Assembly: GCA_020199995.1 (NCBI GenBank)
Contig: JAIVJM010000010.1
Span: forward strand, 1 to 42,654
Source: Acidobacteriota bacterium
Lineage (GTDB): Bacteria; Acidobacteriota; Blastocatellia; Pyrinomonadales; Pyrinomonadaceae
Length of the DNA: 42,654 nt
Direction of reading: 5' to 3'
Shown: piece by piece, positions 25,111-33,242 of the stretch
Numbering within the stretch: position 1 is the stretch's first letter
Layout: each line of letters opens with the position of its first letter
Notes under the pieces: model-generated
The model's input: only the letters and a program-made list of their open reading frames with translations
Databases searched by the model: none
What the model was told of the DNA's origin: nothing
Program-made: the position numbers and the translations under genes

Positions 25111-25269
25111 GCGACAGCCTCGGGGCGCAGCCTGCTTCTTCACGCGCCGGTTTTCAAGGAGGCGGGTTTGGCCCCGCCTCCCCGGCAGACCGATTCCGCC
25201 AGAGACTTTCTGAATCAAGACGCGCCGCTTTTCGCTCAACAGTGCCGGGCGCGCCGAAGGAATACGAAA

Positions 25270-27264
25270 ATGCTTTACCGTTTCACCGGCCTCGCCCTTT
25301 TCCTCTTCATCCTCGCCGCGCCCCCGAGCGCGGCGGCAGCAACGGCGGCGGTCGGTGACGAGGTCCCGGCGTGGCTCAGGCAGGCCGCCTCGGCGACCGC
25401 GCCCGTCTACGACAAGAAAGTCCCGGCGGTCGTCCTCCACCGCGAGGAGAACGTGACGGTCGGCGCGGACGGGCGCGTCACGACGACCAAGACCTACGCC
25501 GTGCGCGTGCTCACGCGCGAGGGCCGCGGCTCGGCCACGGCGGGCGCGCTCTACATCACCGACACGGGCAAGATCAACGAGTTCAAGGCGTGGCTTTTGC
25601 GCGCCTCGGGCACGGTCAAGAAGTACGGCAAGGACGAGACGCTCGACCTCGCTCTGGCCGACGACGATGTCTACAACGAGGCGCGCATCAAGAGGATTTC
25701 CGCCACCGACGACGTGGACGGCCCCGGCGCGGTCTTCGGCTACCAGACGGTCAGCGAAGAGCGCACCGTCTTCACGCAGGCCGACTGGAACTTCCAGTTC
25801 CAGCTCCCCACGCTCGTCTCGCGCTACACCTTGACGCTCCCCGCGGGCTGGCGCGCGCGAGGGCTCCTCTTCAACCACAAGGGCGTCGAGCCGACCGTCA
25901 ACGGCACGACCTACACGTGGGAGCTGCGCAACCTGCCCTACATCGAGGACGAGCCGGACAGTCCCTCGGTTGACAACCTCGTGCCGCGGCTCGCCGTGAG
26001 CTTCCTGCCGGGCGACGGCGCGCGCTCCACGATGGGCCCCTCGTTCGCCACGTGGGCCGAGGTCTCGCGCTGGCTCTCGACGCTCCACGACCCGCAGGCC
26101 GAGCCCGACGACGCCATCGCCACCAAGACGCGCGAGATTACGGCGGGCGCCAAGACCGAATTAGAGAAGATTCAGGCCATCGGTCGCTACGTCCAGAACA
26201 TTCAGTACATCTCGATTCAGATCGGCCTCAACCGCGGCGGCGGGATGCGCCCGCACCGCGCCTCCGAGGTCTTCGCCAAGAACTACGGCGACTGTAAAGA
26301 CAAGGCCAATCTCATGCGCGCGATGCTGCGCGCCGTCCACATCAGCTCCTACCCCGTCGGCATCTACTCGGGCGACCGCACCTACGTCCGCGAGGAGTGG
26401 CCCTCGCCGCAGCAGTTCAACCATTGCATCATCGCCGTCCGAGTAGCCGACGAGACGCAGTCGCCGGCCATCGTCGCGCACCCGAAGTTGGGCCGCCTCC
26501 TCATCTTCGACGCGACGGACGACAACACTCCCGTCGGCGACCTGCCCGACCACGAGCAGGGCAGTTGGGCGCTCGTCGTCGCGGGCGACGACGGCGGGCT
26601 CCTCCGGATGCCGGTCACGCCGCCCGAGTCGAACCGCCTTGAGCGCACCGCCGAGGTGACGCTCGCGTCCGACGGCTCGATCACGGCGAGCGTCCACGAC
26701 CGCGCGTCGGGGCAGGAGGCCGTGCAGATGCGCCGCGCCTTCAACTGGCGCTCGCGCGCCGATTTCGACAAGGCCATCGAGCGCTGGATTTCGACGGGCG
26801 GAGCGACGGGCGCAAAACTCGGACGCGTCGCTCCCGTGGACAGCCGCGCCGAGGGCCGTTTCGCCGTGGATGTCGAGTTCACCGCCGCGCGCTATGCTCA
26901 GTCGATGCAGGATCGCCTGCTCGTCTTCAAGCCCTCGGTCGTCGCGCGCGGAGGCTCGGTCTGGCTCGTCGAGGCGACGCGCACGCACCCCGTCGTGCTC
27001 GAATCCGAAGCCTTCAGCGAGATTGTCCGCTTCAAGCTCCCCGCCGGTTTCGAGGTGGACGAAGTCCCCGACGCCGTCAAGATCAGCTCGGACTTCGGCC
27101 TCTATACCGCGAGCTACGAAATGAAGGACGGCCAACTCGTCTTCACGCGCTCGCTTGTCCAGCGCGCCGCCACCATCCCGGCTGACAAGTACGCCGACGT
27201 GCGCACCTTCTTCGGGCGCATCCGCGCCAGCGAAGACTCGCCCGTCGTGCTCGCGCGAAAGTAG
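25270..27264 (+). CDS. Secreted DUF3857 protein with intact transglutaminase-like triad
   Basis: 664 residues from ATG 25270, preceded by AAGGA at about 9 bases. The signal peptide is LYRFTGLALFLFILAAPPSA. DUF3857 covers about 40-230 (TYAVRVLTREGRGSAT, FGYQTVSEERTVFTQADWNF). The transglutaminase core has NYGDCKDKANLMRAML with Cys342, QFNHCIIAV with His385 and LIFDATDD with Asp414, the cysteine-protease-like triad. QYISIQIGLNRGGGMRPH is also characteristic. It should act in the periplasm on peptide or protein amide bonds; the substrate is unknown. It follows the Cys-less paralogue after 159 bp that hold no other gene. A strong terminator lies downstream. Confidence 0.87.
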   Translation: MLYRFTGLALFLFILAAPPSAAAATAAVGDEVPAWLRQAASATAPVYDKKVPAVVLHREENVTVGADGRVTTTKTYAVRVLTREGRGSATAGALYITDTGKINEFKAWLLRASGTVKKYGKDETLDLALADDDVYNEARIKRISATDDVDGPGAVFGYQTVSEERTVFTQADWNFQFQLPTLVSRYTLTLPAGWRARGLLFNHKGVEPTVNGTTYTWELRNLPYIEDEPDSPSVDNLVPRLAVSFLPGDGARSTMGPSFATWAEVSRWLSTLHDPQAEPDDAIATKTREITAGAKTELEKIQAIGRYVQNIQYISIQIGLNRGGGMRPHRASEVFAKNYGDCKDKANLMRAMLRAVHISSYPVGIYSGDRTYVREEWPSPQQFNHCIIAVRVADETQSPAIVAHPKLGRLLIFDATDDNTPVGDLPDHEQGSWALVVAGDDGGLLRMPVTPPESNRLERTAEVTLASDGSITASVHDRASGQEAVQMRRAFNWRSRADFDKAIERWISTGGATGAKLGRVAPVDSRAEGRFAVDVEFTAARYAQSMQDRLLVFKPSVVARGGSVWLVEATRTHPVVLESEAFSEIVRFKLPAGFEVDEVPDAVKISSDFGLYTASYEMKDGQLVFTRSLVQRAATIPADKYADVRTFFGRIRASEDSPVVLARK

Positions 27265-27285
27265 TCAACGTCAGTTCAACTCAAG

Positions 27286-27321
27286 GCCGGGAGCACGGGC
27301 ATCCCTGTCCGCGCCCCCGGC
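27286..27321. repeat. GC-rich palindrome before the terminator
   Basis: GCCGGGAGC...GCGCCCCCGGC forms an imperfect stem around GGGCATCCCTGTCC. It directly adjoins the perfect terminator hairpin and may reinforce it. Confidence 0.5.
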
Positions 27322-27376
27322 AAAAAGCGTGTGCCCGCCGTCGTCTTAGGTGAACGACGGCGGGCACACGCTTTTT
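27322..27376. terminator. Strong bidirectional terminator
   Basis: A perfect 23-bp stem (27322-27344 and 27354-27376, starting AAAAAGCGTGTGCCCGCC) with a 9-base loop, flanked by A5 on one side and T5 on the other. It therefore works in both directions between the convergent DUF3857 and EEP-fold genes. Confidence 0.93.
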
Positions 27377-27397
27377 CCTCCATGGCCTTTGATTCTT

Positions 27398-28150
27398 TCA
27401 TGCAGCCGGGAGGCGGAAGTCGGCGACGAGCGGGAGGTGGTCGGAGGCGACGAGCGCGGTCAGACTCCGGTGGAGGCTGAGGCGTTCGAGTTCGAGCGCG
27501 CGGTCGTAGTAGACGTGGTCGAGGTGGACGAGCGGGAACGCGCCGGGATAGGTCCGCGCGCTGCTGAGGTGATGGCGGACATCGGCGCTCCGGAGTTCCT
27601 CGCCGAGCAGCCGCGAGGCCAGCCCGCGCGTCCACTCGTTAAAGTCGCCGAGCACGACGCGCGGCCCCTTGAGCCCCGCGTCGCGCAGTATCTCCTCGCC
27701 CACGAGCTTGCGCCCCTGATGCCGGCGCTCGACGAAGGCTGTCCCGAGGTGGACATTGAAGAAGTGGATGACGGGTGAGTCCTCCGCCGCGTCGAGTCGC
27801 ACATCGGCGCGCAGGCAGCCGCGCGGCTCGCGCCCGCGCCACGTGATGTCGTAGTTGCGGCAGAGTTCGACGGGCAGGCGACTGAGGACGACGTTGCCGT
27901 AGGCCCCGCCCTTGTGCCTGCGGTTCTCACCGAGGTGGAACTGGTAGCCCAGCTCCTCGGCGATAAAGCGCGCCTGATGCGCCTCGCGCGCCGCGCCCGA
28001 CTCGACGCTCACGACCTCCTGCAAGGCAATCACATCGGCGTCCATCTCGCGCAGCACCGAGGCGATGCGCGCGGGCCGCACGCGCCTGTCCAGTCCCCGG
28101 CACTTGTGCACGTTGTAAGTGACGATGCGAATCGTGCGCGGATTTTCCAT
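27398..28150 (-). CDS. Endonuclease/exonuclease/phosphatase family hydrolase
   Basis: 250 residues from ATG 28150. The EEP fold is clear: RIVTYNVHKCRGLD, VIALQEVVSVESGAA (metal-binding Glu), HFFNVHLG, RVVLGDFNEWTRG (Asp-Asn pair) and VASDHLPLVADF (catalytic Asp-His). These enzymes cleave phosphodiester or phosphomonoester bonds in DNA, RNA, lipids or small molecules. No signal peptide is present, so the product is probably cytoplasmic and the substrate is undetermined. Upstream in-frame sequence to 28276 has no homologous look and would overlap the start of the aminopeptidase 3' end. It follows the M1 gene by 49 bp on the same strand. Confidence 0.85.
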   Translation of the reverse strand: MENPRTIRIVTYNVHKCRGLDRRVRPARIASVLREMDADVIALQEVVSVESGAAREAHQARFIAEELGYQFHLGENRRHKGGAYGNVVLSRLPVELCRNYDITWRGREPRGCLRADVRLDAAEDSPVIHFFNVHLGTAFVERRHQGRKLVGEEILRDAGLKGPRVVLGDFNEWTRGLASRLLGEELRSADVRHHLSSARTYPGAFPLVHLDHVYYDRALELERLSLHRSLTALVASDHLPLVADFRLPAA

Positions 28151-28199
28151 CCCCGTCACCCTCCCCCTCGAAACGAAGCCGTGTGCGCGGGCGATTTTA

Positions 28200-30926
28200 T
28201 CACGGCGCGGGGCGTGCGGGGTCGCGACCTTCGGCGGCGTATCTCGTGCGGATGCGGACGCAACGCTCGACGCCATCCACGGCCTCTAGAACTTTGAGGC
28301 GGAGGTCGCGGTCGAGCGTCTCTTCGCGCGCGAGGAAGCCGCGGACGACCGCGAGCGCATCCTCGCTGCACTGCCCGCCGATGAAGGCGGCGAGCCAGCC
28401 GTTGACGAAGAAAATCTTGCGCGTGCGCTTGAGCGTGGGCAGCTCTTCGAGCGCGGGGTCGAGATAGGGGAGTGTGAGCCGCGATTGTTGCGGTGTGTTG
28501 AAAGGGCCGAAGCTCGCCTCGATCCAGCTCTCGGCCAAATCCCTGTCGTTGAGGTACTGGTCGAAATACTTTTTCTTGACTGTCGGGTCGGGCACCACCG
28601 CCCCGGCACCGTATGCGTAGCGCCGCCCGTCGTCACTGGCGTCCTGCTTGGTGGCATACTTGAGGATGTCATCGACGTAGGCCCCCGTCTCGCGCGCCAT
28701 GAGAGCCCGCGCGATGTCGAAGCGGTCGCGCGACCGGAGCGTCATACCCGGCACCAGCAGTTTGCCGGTGAGGATATCAGCTAGATTCTTCTGCGCCTCG
28801 CCCGTCGTCGCGACCTCACGGTAGGTGCGGAAGAAGGTGATGCGCGCGCCGGGGGTCTGAGCGTTCATCATCCGGTCGTAGATCATCCGTTCGAGGCGCG
28901 ACGCGAGTTCGAGCCTCTGTGCGTCGGAGAGGTAGCGCAGGAACGCCGTCTGCGCGCGGGAGAGGACGAACTGGAGCGCCACGTCGTCCTTCTCTTCGAG
29001 CGGGGCGTGTTTGACGGCGAGCTCGACGAAGTCCGCGGGGGCCAGCTCGGCCTCGCGCACGCTGTCCCAGAGCGAGCCCCAGAGCAGCGCGCGCAGGAAG
29101 TCGTCCTTGATCGTGCCGAGGCCGCGCACGACCGCCGTGCGGCTCGCGTCGTCAAGCAGGAAGCGTCCGTAGCCGTAGTCCTCGTAGTTGGCGAAGACGA
29201 AGGCGGGGCGGCGTCGGCCTACGGCCTCGCGGACGGCGGTCGCGCCCGCGCCGCGCAGGGTGACGTTCAGAATTTCGGGGGGCGCGCCCGCCGCGCGTCC
29301 GGCGAGCAGCACGCGGACGCTCATCGGCCACGCGCCGCCCTCGCCGAGCACGTCGCGCTGTTCGAGCGTCAGTCGGCGAAGGCGGCCCCGCGCGTCCGCG
29401 CTCCAGCGCGCGCGCACGTCGGGCATGCCGCGCCGCTTGACCCACGCGTCGGCCCAGAGCCCGAGCTTTCTGCCCGAAGTGCGCTCGAAGGCGCGGACGA
29501 GGTCGTCCCACGTCGCGTTCGCGTAGGCGTGCTCTTTGACCAGCAGCCGGACGGCCTTCTGGAACTGCTCAGCGCCGAGGTAGAACTCGGCTTGGCGGAG
29601 CATCGAGGGCGCTTTGCGATAGACGATATTGCCGTAGGCCGACTTGGCCGCCGAGAGGTTCGGGATTTCCTGCCAGATGGGGGTGGTGCCCTTCGTCACG
29701 TCGGTCAGGTAGGCCAGAGGCTTGTTGCGCAGGTGGAAGACCTTCCACGCGTCGAACTCAGGCAGAAGCTGTTCGATGGCTTTGTAGCCCATGAAGGTGG
29801 CGAAGCCTTCCTTGAGCCAGAGGTCGTCGAACCAGCGCATCGTGACGAGGTCGCCGAACCACTGGTGCGCGGCCTCGTGCGTCATCACGTCGGCGCGCGC
29901 GAGCAGGTCTGAGGCGGTCGGGTCTGAGGGGAAGAGAATCGTCTCCTCGCGCAGGAACGTCGCGCCCGCGTGCTCCATGCCGTTGAAAGGGAACTCGGGG
30001 ATGATGACGAGGTCGTACTTCGGGAAGGGGAATTTGTAGTCGAAGTAGCCCTCGAAGAACTTGAGCGCCCCGCGGTTGAGGCGGAAGACTTCAGCGAGTT
30101 CCTTGCGCGCGCGCTCGGCCTTCGACTTGCGGACGAAGAGGCGCGTGCCGTAGGGCGAGGCGTCGTCCCTGAACGATTCGAACGGCCCGGCGGCGAAGGC
30201 GAAGACGTAGGTGCTGATGGGCTCGGTCTCGCGGAAGAGCACACTCGACATGCCCTCCGGCGGGTATGTCCGGCGGCCCGTCGTGAGGTCGTTGATGCTC
30301 AAGTTCGTAGCGGACGGCTCGGTGTTGGCGATGACTTTCCACGTCTCCGGCGCGGTGACTTTAAGCGTGAAGCGCGCCTTCAAATCCGGCTGGTCGAAGC
30401 ACGGAAAGACCGTGCTCGCGTCCGACGGGACGAAGAGCGTATAGACGTACTCTGACTTGTCTTCACGGTCGAGGTAGCACGTGACGGCGCTGCCCGAGGC
30501 ACTGATGGGCGAAGAGAAATTCATCTCCAAAGTGTTCGCGCCCGCCGTGAGATGTGCGCGCGGAATCAGGATGTGCTCGTTCGTGAAGAGCGCGTCCGCG
30601 ATTCGTTTGCCGTTGACCGTGATGTCCGAGACGCGCTCGCTCGCCTCCGTGTCCTTTTTCAGCACGCGCCAGTCGAGCACGAGGTCGCCCGCCGCGGCGT
30701 CGAGCGTGACGCCGATTTTGATCCTTCCTTTGAGCATCTCCGCGCCGGGGACGAGTTCGACATCGAGCGCGTAGCGCACCTCGCGGTAATGCTGTGCGCG
30801 TTGGCGGGCCAGCTCGCGCGCGACGCCCGGCCCCACGCCGGGCATCTGACTCTGCGCCCTCGCGCCTTCAGACACGCCGCACACCATCGCGACGAGAGAG
30901 ATGATGAAAAGAGTGCGCAAGGGCAT
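28200..30926 (-). CDS. Secreted M1-family zinc aminopeptidase
   Basis: 908 residues. A signal peptide (about 1-24, ending ARA) precedes the N-terminal beta domain (VFPCFDQPDLKARFTLKVTAP) and the catalytic domain: HEAAHQWFGDLVTMRWFDD then LWLKEGFATFMGYK, giving zinc ligands His350, His354 and Glu373 and catalytic Glu351. The exopeptidase motif usually written GAMEN is GMEHAG here (316-321), as in a subgroup of bacterial secreted M1 enzymes. The helical C-terminal domain is present, so the length is full. It removes N-terminal residues from peptides in the periplasm, and with the M49 peptidase it suggests peptide scavenging. GGAG lies 8 bases before the ATG. Confidence 0.92.
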   Translation of the reverse strand: MPLRTLFIISLVAMVCGVSEGARAQSQMPGVGPGVARELARQRAQHYREVRYALDVELVPGAEMLKGRIKIGVTLDAAAGDLVLDWRVLKKDTEASERVSDITVNGKRIADALFTNEHILIPRAHLTAGANTLEMNFSSPISASGSAVTCYLDREDKSEYVYTLFVPSDASTVFPCFDQPDLKARFTLKVTAPETWKVIANTEPSATNLSINDLTTGRRTYPPEGMSSVLFRETEPISTYVFAFAAGPFESFRDDASPYGTRLFVRKSKAERARKELAEVFRLNRGALKFFEGYFDYKFPFPKYDLVIIPEFPFNGMEHAGATFLREETILFPSDPTASDLLARADVMTHEAAHQWFGDLVTMRWFDDLWLKEGFATFMGYKAIEQLLPEFDAWKVFHLRNKPLAYLTDVTKGTTPIWQEIPNLSAAKSAYGNIVYRKAPSMLRQAEFYLGAEQFQKAVRLLVKEHAYANATWDDLVRAFERTSGRKLGLWADAWVKRRGMPDVRARWSADARGRLRRLTLEQRDVLGEGGAWPMSVRVLLAGRAAGAPPEILNVTLRGAGATAVREAVGRRRPAFVFANYEDYGYGRFLLDDASRTAVVRGLGTIKDDFLRALLWGSLWDSVREAELAPADFVELAVKHAPLEEKDDVALQFVLSRAQTAFLRYLSDAQRLELASRLERMIYDRMMNAQTPGARITFFRTYREVATTGEAQKNLADILTGKLLVPGMTLRSRDRFDIARALMARETGAYVDDILKYATKQDASDDGRRYAYGAGAVVPDPTVKKKYFDQYLNDRDLAESWIEASFGPFNTPQQSRLTLPYLDPALEELPTLKRTRKIFFVNGWLAAFIGGQCSEDALAVVRGFLAREETLDRDLRLKVLEAVDGVERCVRIRTRYAAEGRDPARPAP

Positions 30927-31057
30927 CGTCAGTTCTCCGGGGAAGTTCGGCTGTCATTGTCGAGAGCATTCGCGTAAACTACAGACGGGATGGTTTATTG
31001 TGAACGGTCAAGCGGGTCGAAGCAAGCTCAAAAATTTTTCCGGAGGGGAGACAGACA

Positions 31058-31294
31058 ATGGTTGAAAAAGAAACGGGCGACACTGAAATCACGGGCGGCA
31101 CGGACAAGACGGGCAAGGGCGGCCTCGCCGATTCCGGCGCTCCTTCGACGGGCTCGACGGGAGTCGTAGAGACGGGTGACATCATGGGCGCGACCTCGAC
31201 GCACGCCGGGGCCGGGGGCGTGATGGACAACACGGGCGGCGTCGGCACGGCCCCCACGGGCGACACGATTTTCGGCGACGACGACGGCGGCTAG
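31058..31294 (+). CDS. Small Thr/Gly-rich acidic protein
   Basis: 78 residues, with a strong GGAGGGGAG site upstream. Composition is dominated by Gly, Thr, Asp and Ala, in loose repeats (TGDTEITGGTDKTGKGG, TGVVETGDIMGAT, PTGDTIFGDDDGG). There is no signal peptide, membrane segment or hydrophobic core, so it is probably disordered. I do not recognise a family. The strong ribosome site and absence of competing reading frames support a real gene. The function is unknown. Confidence 0.65.
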   Translation: MVEKETGDTEITGGTDKTGKGGLADSGAPSTGSTGVVETGDIMGATSTHAGAGGVMDNTGGVGTAPTGDTIFGDDDGG

Positions 31295-31311
31295 GAAGCG
31301 TTTCAAAAATT

Positions 31312-31489
31312 GCCGCCGAAGGCACGAAGACACAGAGAAAAAGAAAGATGATGGTTGAGGGAGAATTGAAAGAAGAAGGCCGGCCTCGACGCAGCGGCAA
31401 GATTACAGGGAACGATTCAACTCTCCCTTAAAAAGAGTTCCTTCTTCTTACTTCTCATTAAAGTCTCTGTGTCTTCGGGCCTCTGTGGC
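31312..31489. repeat. Dispersed inverted-repeat element, copy B (~178 bp), inverted relative to copy A
   Basis: It starts GCCGCCGAAGGCACGAAGAC and ends CTCTGTGTCTTCGGGCCTCTGTGGC, so the ends are inverted repeats of each other. The reverse complement contains TCAATTCTCCCTCAACC, ATCATCTTTCTTT and CTCTGTG in the same order as copy A at 12847-13013. The centre is more divergent. It lies between two rightward genes. Confidence 0.8.
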
Positions 31490-31732
31490 TCATCTTTAAC
31501 CTCTCCTCACGGCCCTCAAATCACACCTCTCATTCATTCATACGATACCCGTAGCCGGGCCACGATTTCGTGTAGCCTCGGGTCGGGAATCGCCTGCAAA
31601 ATGAGCCGTTTGCGGGGTCTCCGTGTCCTCGCCGGATGGCACGACAGTTGTAAAGAACTGTGTGTCTTCGGACGTGCGCGTGTGCGCGCGCGGGCGGAGG
31701 GAAGTTTTAGTCGAGGCGGAAGGAGATTGGGA
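31490..31732 (+). other. Leader region without a gene, upstream of the LEA_2 gene
   Basis: After repeat copy B, 243 bases hold no convincing reading frame. Only the final AAGGAGATTGGGA ribosome site is clear. No riboswitch or terminator was recognised. Confidence 0.5.
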
Positions 31733-32314
31733 ATGTTGAAAAAGGCTTTCGCGAAATTCGGGACAGCGGGCAAGGCGCTCGCGCTGGTGCTTTTTGTGGC
31801 GGCGTTCGCTTCGAGCGCGGCGGCGCAGAGCCGGCTGCCGGTCGAGCGTCTGGGCGGCAAACTCGTCAACATCAAAGTCGGCGAGATCACTCTCGAATCA
31901 ATTGACTTTCGCGATCAGACCGCGCGGCTGAGTTTGGGGCTCGACGTCTCGAACGGATTGCTGCCCGTGAGCCTCAAGGACTTTGATTACCGTCTGCGGC
32001 TCAACAATCAGGAGACCATCGAGGGCACGCATCAGGGGACGCTCAAGATCGGCGGGCGCAGAAGCTCGCGCGTGAACCTGCCGCTGGTCGTCCACCTGCG
32101 CTCGATTCCGGGGACAATCTGGTCCGCATTCAGGAACCGTGGGCGGGTGAGCTACGAACTGGACGCCGGCTTCACCGTCCCGCTCTTCGTCACGGAGCGC
32201 CGCTTCGACCAGAGTTTTTCGGGCGAGGTTCCGCTGCGCACGCTCGTGGACGCGGCTTCGATTCTGCGCGCCAGCCAGATGGGCGGCGGGCGTCGGAGCA
32301 TCTTAGGTTTCTGA
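31733..32314 (+). CDS. Secreted LEA type 2 family protein
   Basis: 193 residues from ATG 31733, with AGGAG 7 bases upstream. A signal peptide (LALVLFVAAFASSAAAQ, about residues 16-32) is followed by one immunoglobulin-like LEA_2 (water stress and hypersensitive response) domain: VGEITLESIDFRDQTARLSL, LDVSNGLLPVSLKDFDYRL and GRVSYELDAGFTVPLFV. Such domains occur in plant desiccation proteins and widely in bacteria; their biochemical role is unclear. The C-terminus is Gly/Arg-rich. A tandem duplication and terminator follow directly. Confidence 0.8.
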   Translation: MLKKAFAKFGTAGKALALVLFVAAFASSAAAQSRLPVERLGGKLVNIKVGEITLESIDFRDQTARLSLGLDVSNGLLPVSLKDFDYRLRLNNQETIEGTHQGTLKIGGRRSSRVNLPLVVHLRSIPGTIWSAFRNRGRVSYELDAGFTVPLFVTERRFDQSFSGEVPLRTLVDAASILRASQMGGGRRSILGF

Positions 32315-32377
32315 GCCGAGGGGGGAAAGAACCCGCAGGGTTGACGAGCCAGGGGGGAAGAACAAGCAGGGTGAAAG
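32313..32377. repeat. Tandem duplication, two ~32-bp copies
   Basis: GAGCCGAGGGGGGAAAGAAC and the rest of copy 1 (32313-32345) recur with a few changes as GAGCCAGGGGGGAAGAACAA in copy 2 (32346-32377). The first copy begins at the LEA_2 stop codon and the second runs into the terminator. Confidence 0.75.
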
Positions 32378-32412
32378 AGGGGCGGCCAGACGATGTTTGG
32401 CCGCCCCTCTTT
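32374..32412. terminator. Bidirectional terminator
   Basis: A perfect 15-bp stem (AAAGAGGGGCGGCCA, 32374-32388; TGGCCGCCCCTCTTT, 32398-32412) with a 9-base loop lies between the convergent LEA_2 and response regulator genes. Confidence 0.9.
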
Positions 32413-32436
32413 ATTCTCCCGCGGATGCCGGGCGGG

Positions 32437-32868
32437 TCAGGCGGTGCTCTCGCTCTGCGCGAGTGGGGGCACCGCCGCGGCGCGCGACAGGAATTGTTTG
32501 AGGAGTGTCGCCAGCCGTTCGAAGTCGAGCGGCTTGACGACGTAGTCGTTGCACCCGACGGCGCTCGCGGCGGCGCGGAACTCCGCCGTGTCGAAGGCCG
32601 TGACGGCGACGACGGGCACGTTGCGCGTCTGTTCATACTCGCGTATGCGGAGCGTCGCCGTGAAGCCGTCGAGGACGGGCATGTTCAAGTCCATGAGGAT
32701 CAGGTCGAGGCGCTCTGTGCGTTGCGCGAGCTCGATGGCCTCCTGCCCGTTGGCGGCTTCCAGCACGCGGCAGCCGCAGAGCTCCAGAACGTGCCTCATC
32801 AGCTTGCGCGTGTCGTCGAAATCCTCAACCAGCAGCACGACGGGATTGCCCGCCAGTCTCTCTTCCAT
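32437..32868 (-). CDS. Single-domain response regulator (CheY-like)
   Basis: 143 residues, one receiver domain. VVLLVEDFDDTRKLM holds the acidic pocket, Asp60 in LILMDLNMP is the phosphoacceptor, VVAVTAFD carries the conserved Thr, and DYVVKPLDFERL the conserved Lys. There is no output domain, so it would pass phosphate or bind a partner. The start at ATG 32868 is chosen because GGAGG lies exactly 8 bases upstream; a longer form from 32961 would add 31 residues of unlike composition and has no ribosome site. No kinase gene is nearby. Confidence 0.9.
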   Translation of the reverse strand: MEERLAGNPVVLLVEDFDDTRKLMRHVLELCGCRVLEAANGQEAIELAQRTERLDLILMDLNMPVLDGFTATLRIREYEQTRNVPVVAVTAFDTAEFRAAASAVGCNDYVVKPLDFERLATLLKQFLSRAAAVPPLAQSESTA

Positions 32869-32876
32869 CACACACG

Positions 32877-32881
32877 CCTCC
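32877..32881 (-). promoter_or_regulatory. Ribosome binding site deciding the response regulator start
   Basis: GGAGG on the minus strand, 8 bases before ATG 32868. The earlier in-frame ATG at 32961 lacks such a site. Confidence 0.65.
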
Positions 32882-32985
32882 GCCGCCGCGAGCGCCCGGC
32901 CGTCGAAAAGCTCACCCGCGGCCTTCTCGCTGTCAATAAAAGGGGGAATGGCCTGAATCATACTCGAACCATGTCTGAAGAAACA

Positions 32986-33015
32986 AGATTGTCCGCCCGC
33001 GCCCCTCAGTGTCAA
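32986..33015 (-). promoter_or_regulatory. Candidate promoter of the response regulator
   Basis: On the minus strand a perfect TTGACA (33010-33015) is followed after 18 bases by CAATCT (32986-32991). It lies about 120 bases before the chosen start. The rest of the 374-bp gap to the PQQ gene shows no gene or other recognisable element. Confidence 0.5.
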
Positions 33016-33242
33016 GAAAACATTTGAAAAAGGGGGGTCGCCATGTCGGAGTGTGCCGGAACTCCAACACTGAGAAATGTCGAATACGCGTCGGCTCGCG
33101 GAAAATCCGGCGGACGCGCCGGGCAGAAGGCTCCTCCTCGACAGGGGTCGGCTGGGCATTGGATAATCGAGCATGGACGACACAGTCCGGCGCGTCGTTG
33201 CGCGCGCGCGGTGTCGAGACTTCAGAGGGGTTCAAGCGTTCT

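Noticed and set aside
24142-26088. 648-residue open frame on the minus strand opposite the DUF3857 genes
   Set aside because: It spans two genuine genes and their spacer in antisense and shows no domain.
32869-32961. Longer N-terminus for the response regulator
   Set aside because: The extra 31 residues precede the receiver fold, have no ribosome site, and ATG 32868 has a perfect one.
33009-33242. N-terminal extension of the PQQ-propeller protein
   Set aside because: The added residues are Arg-rich and would bury the signal peptide that starts at ATG 33243.
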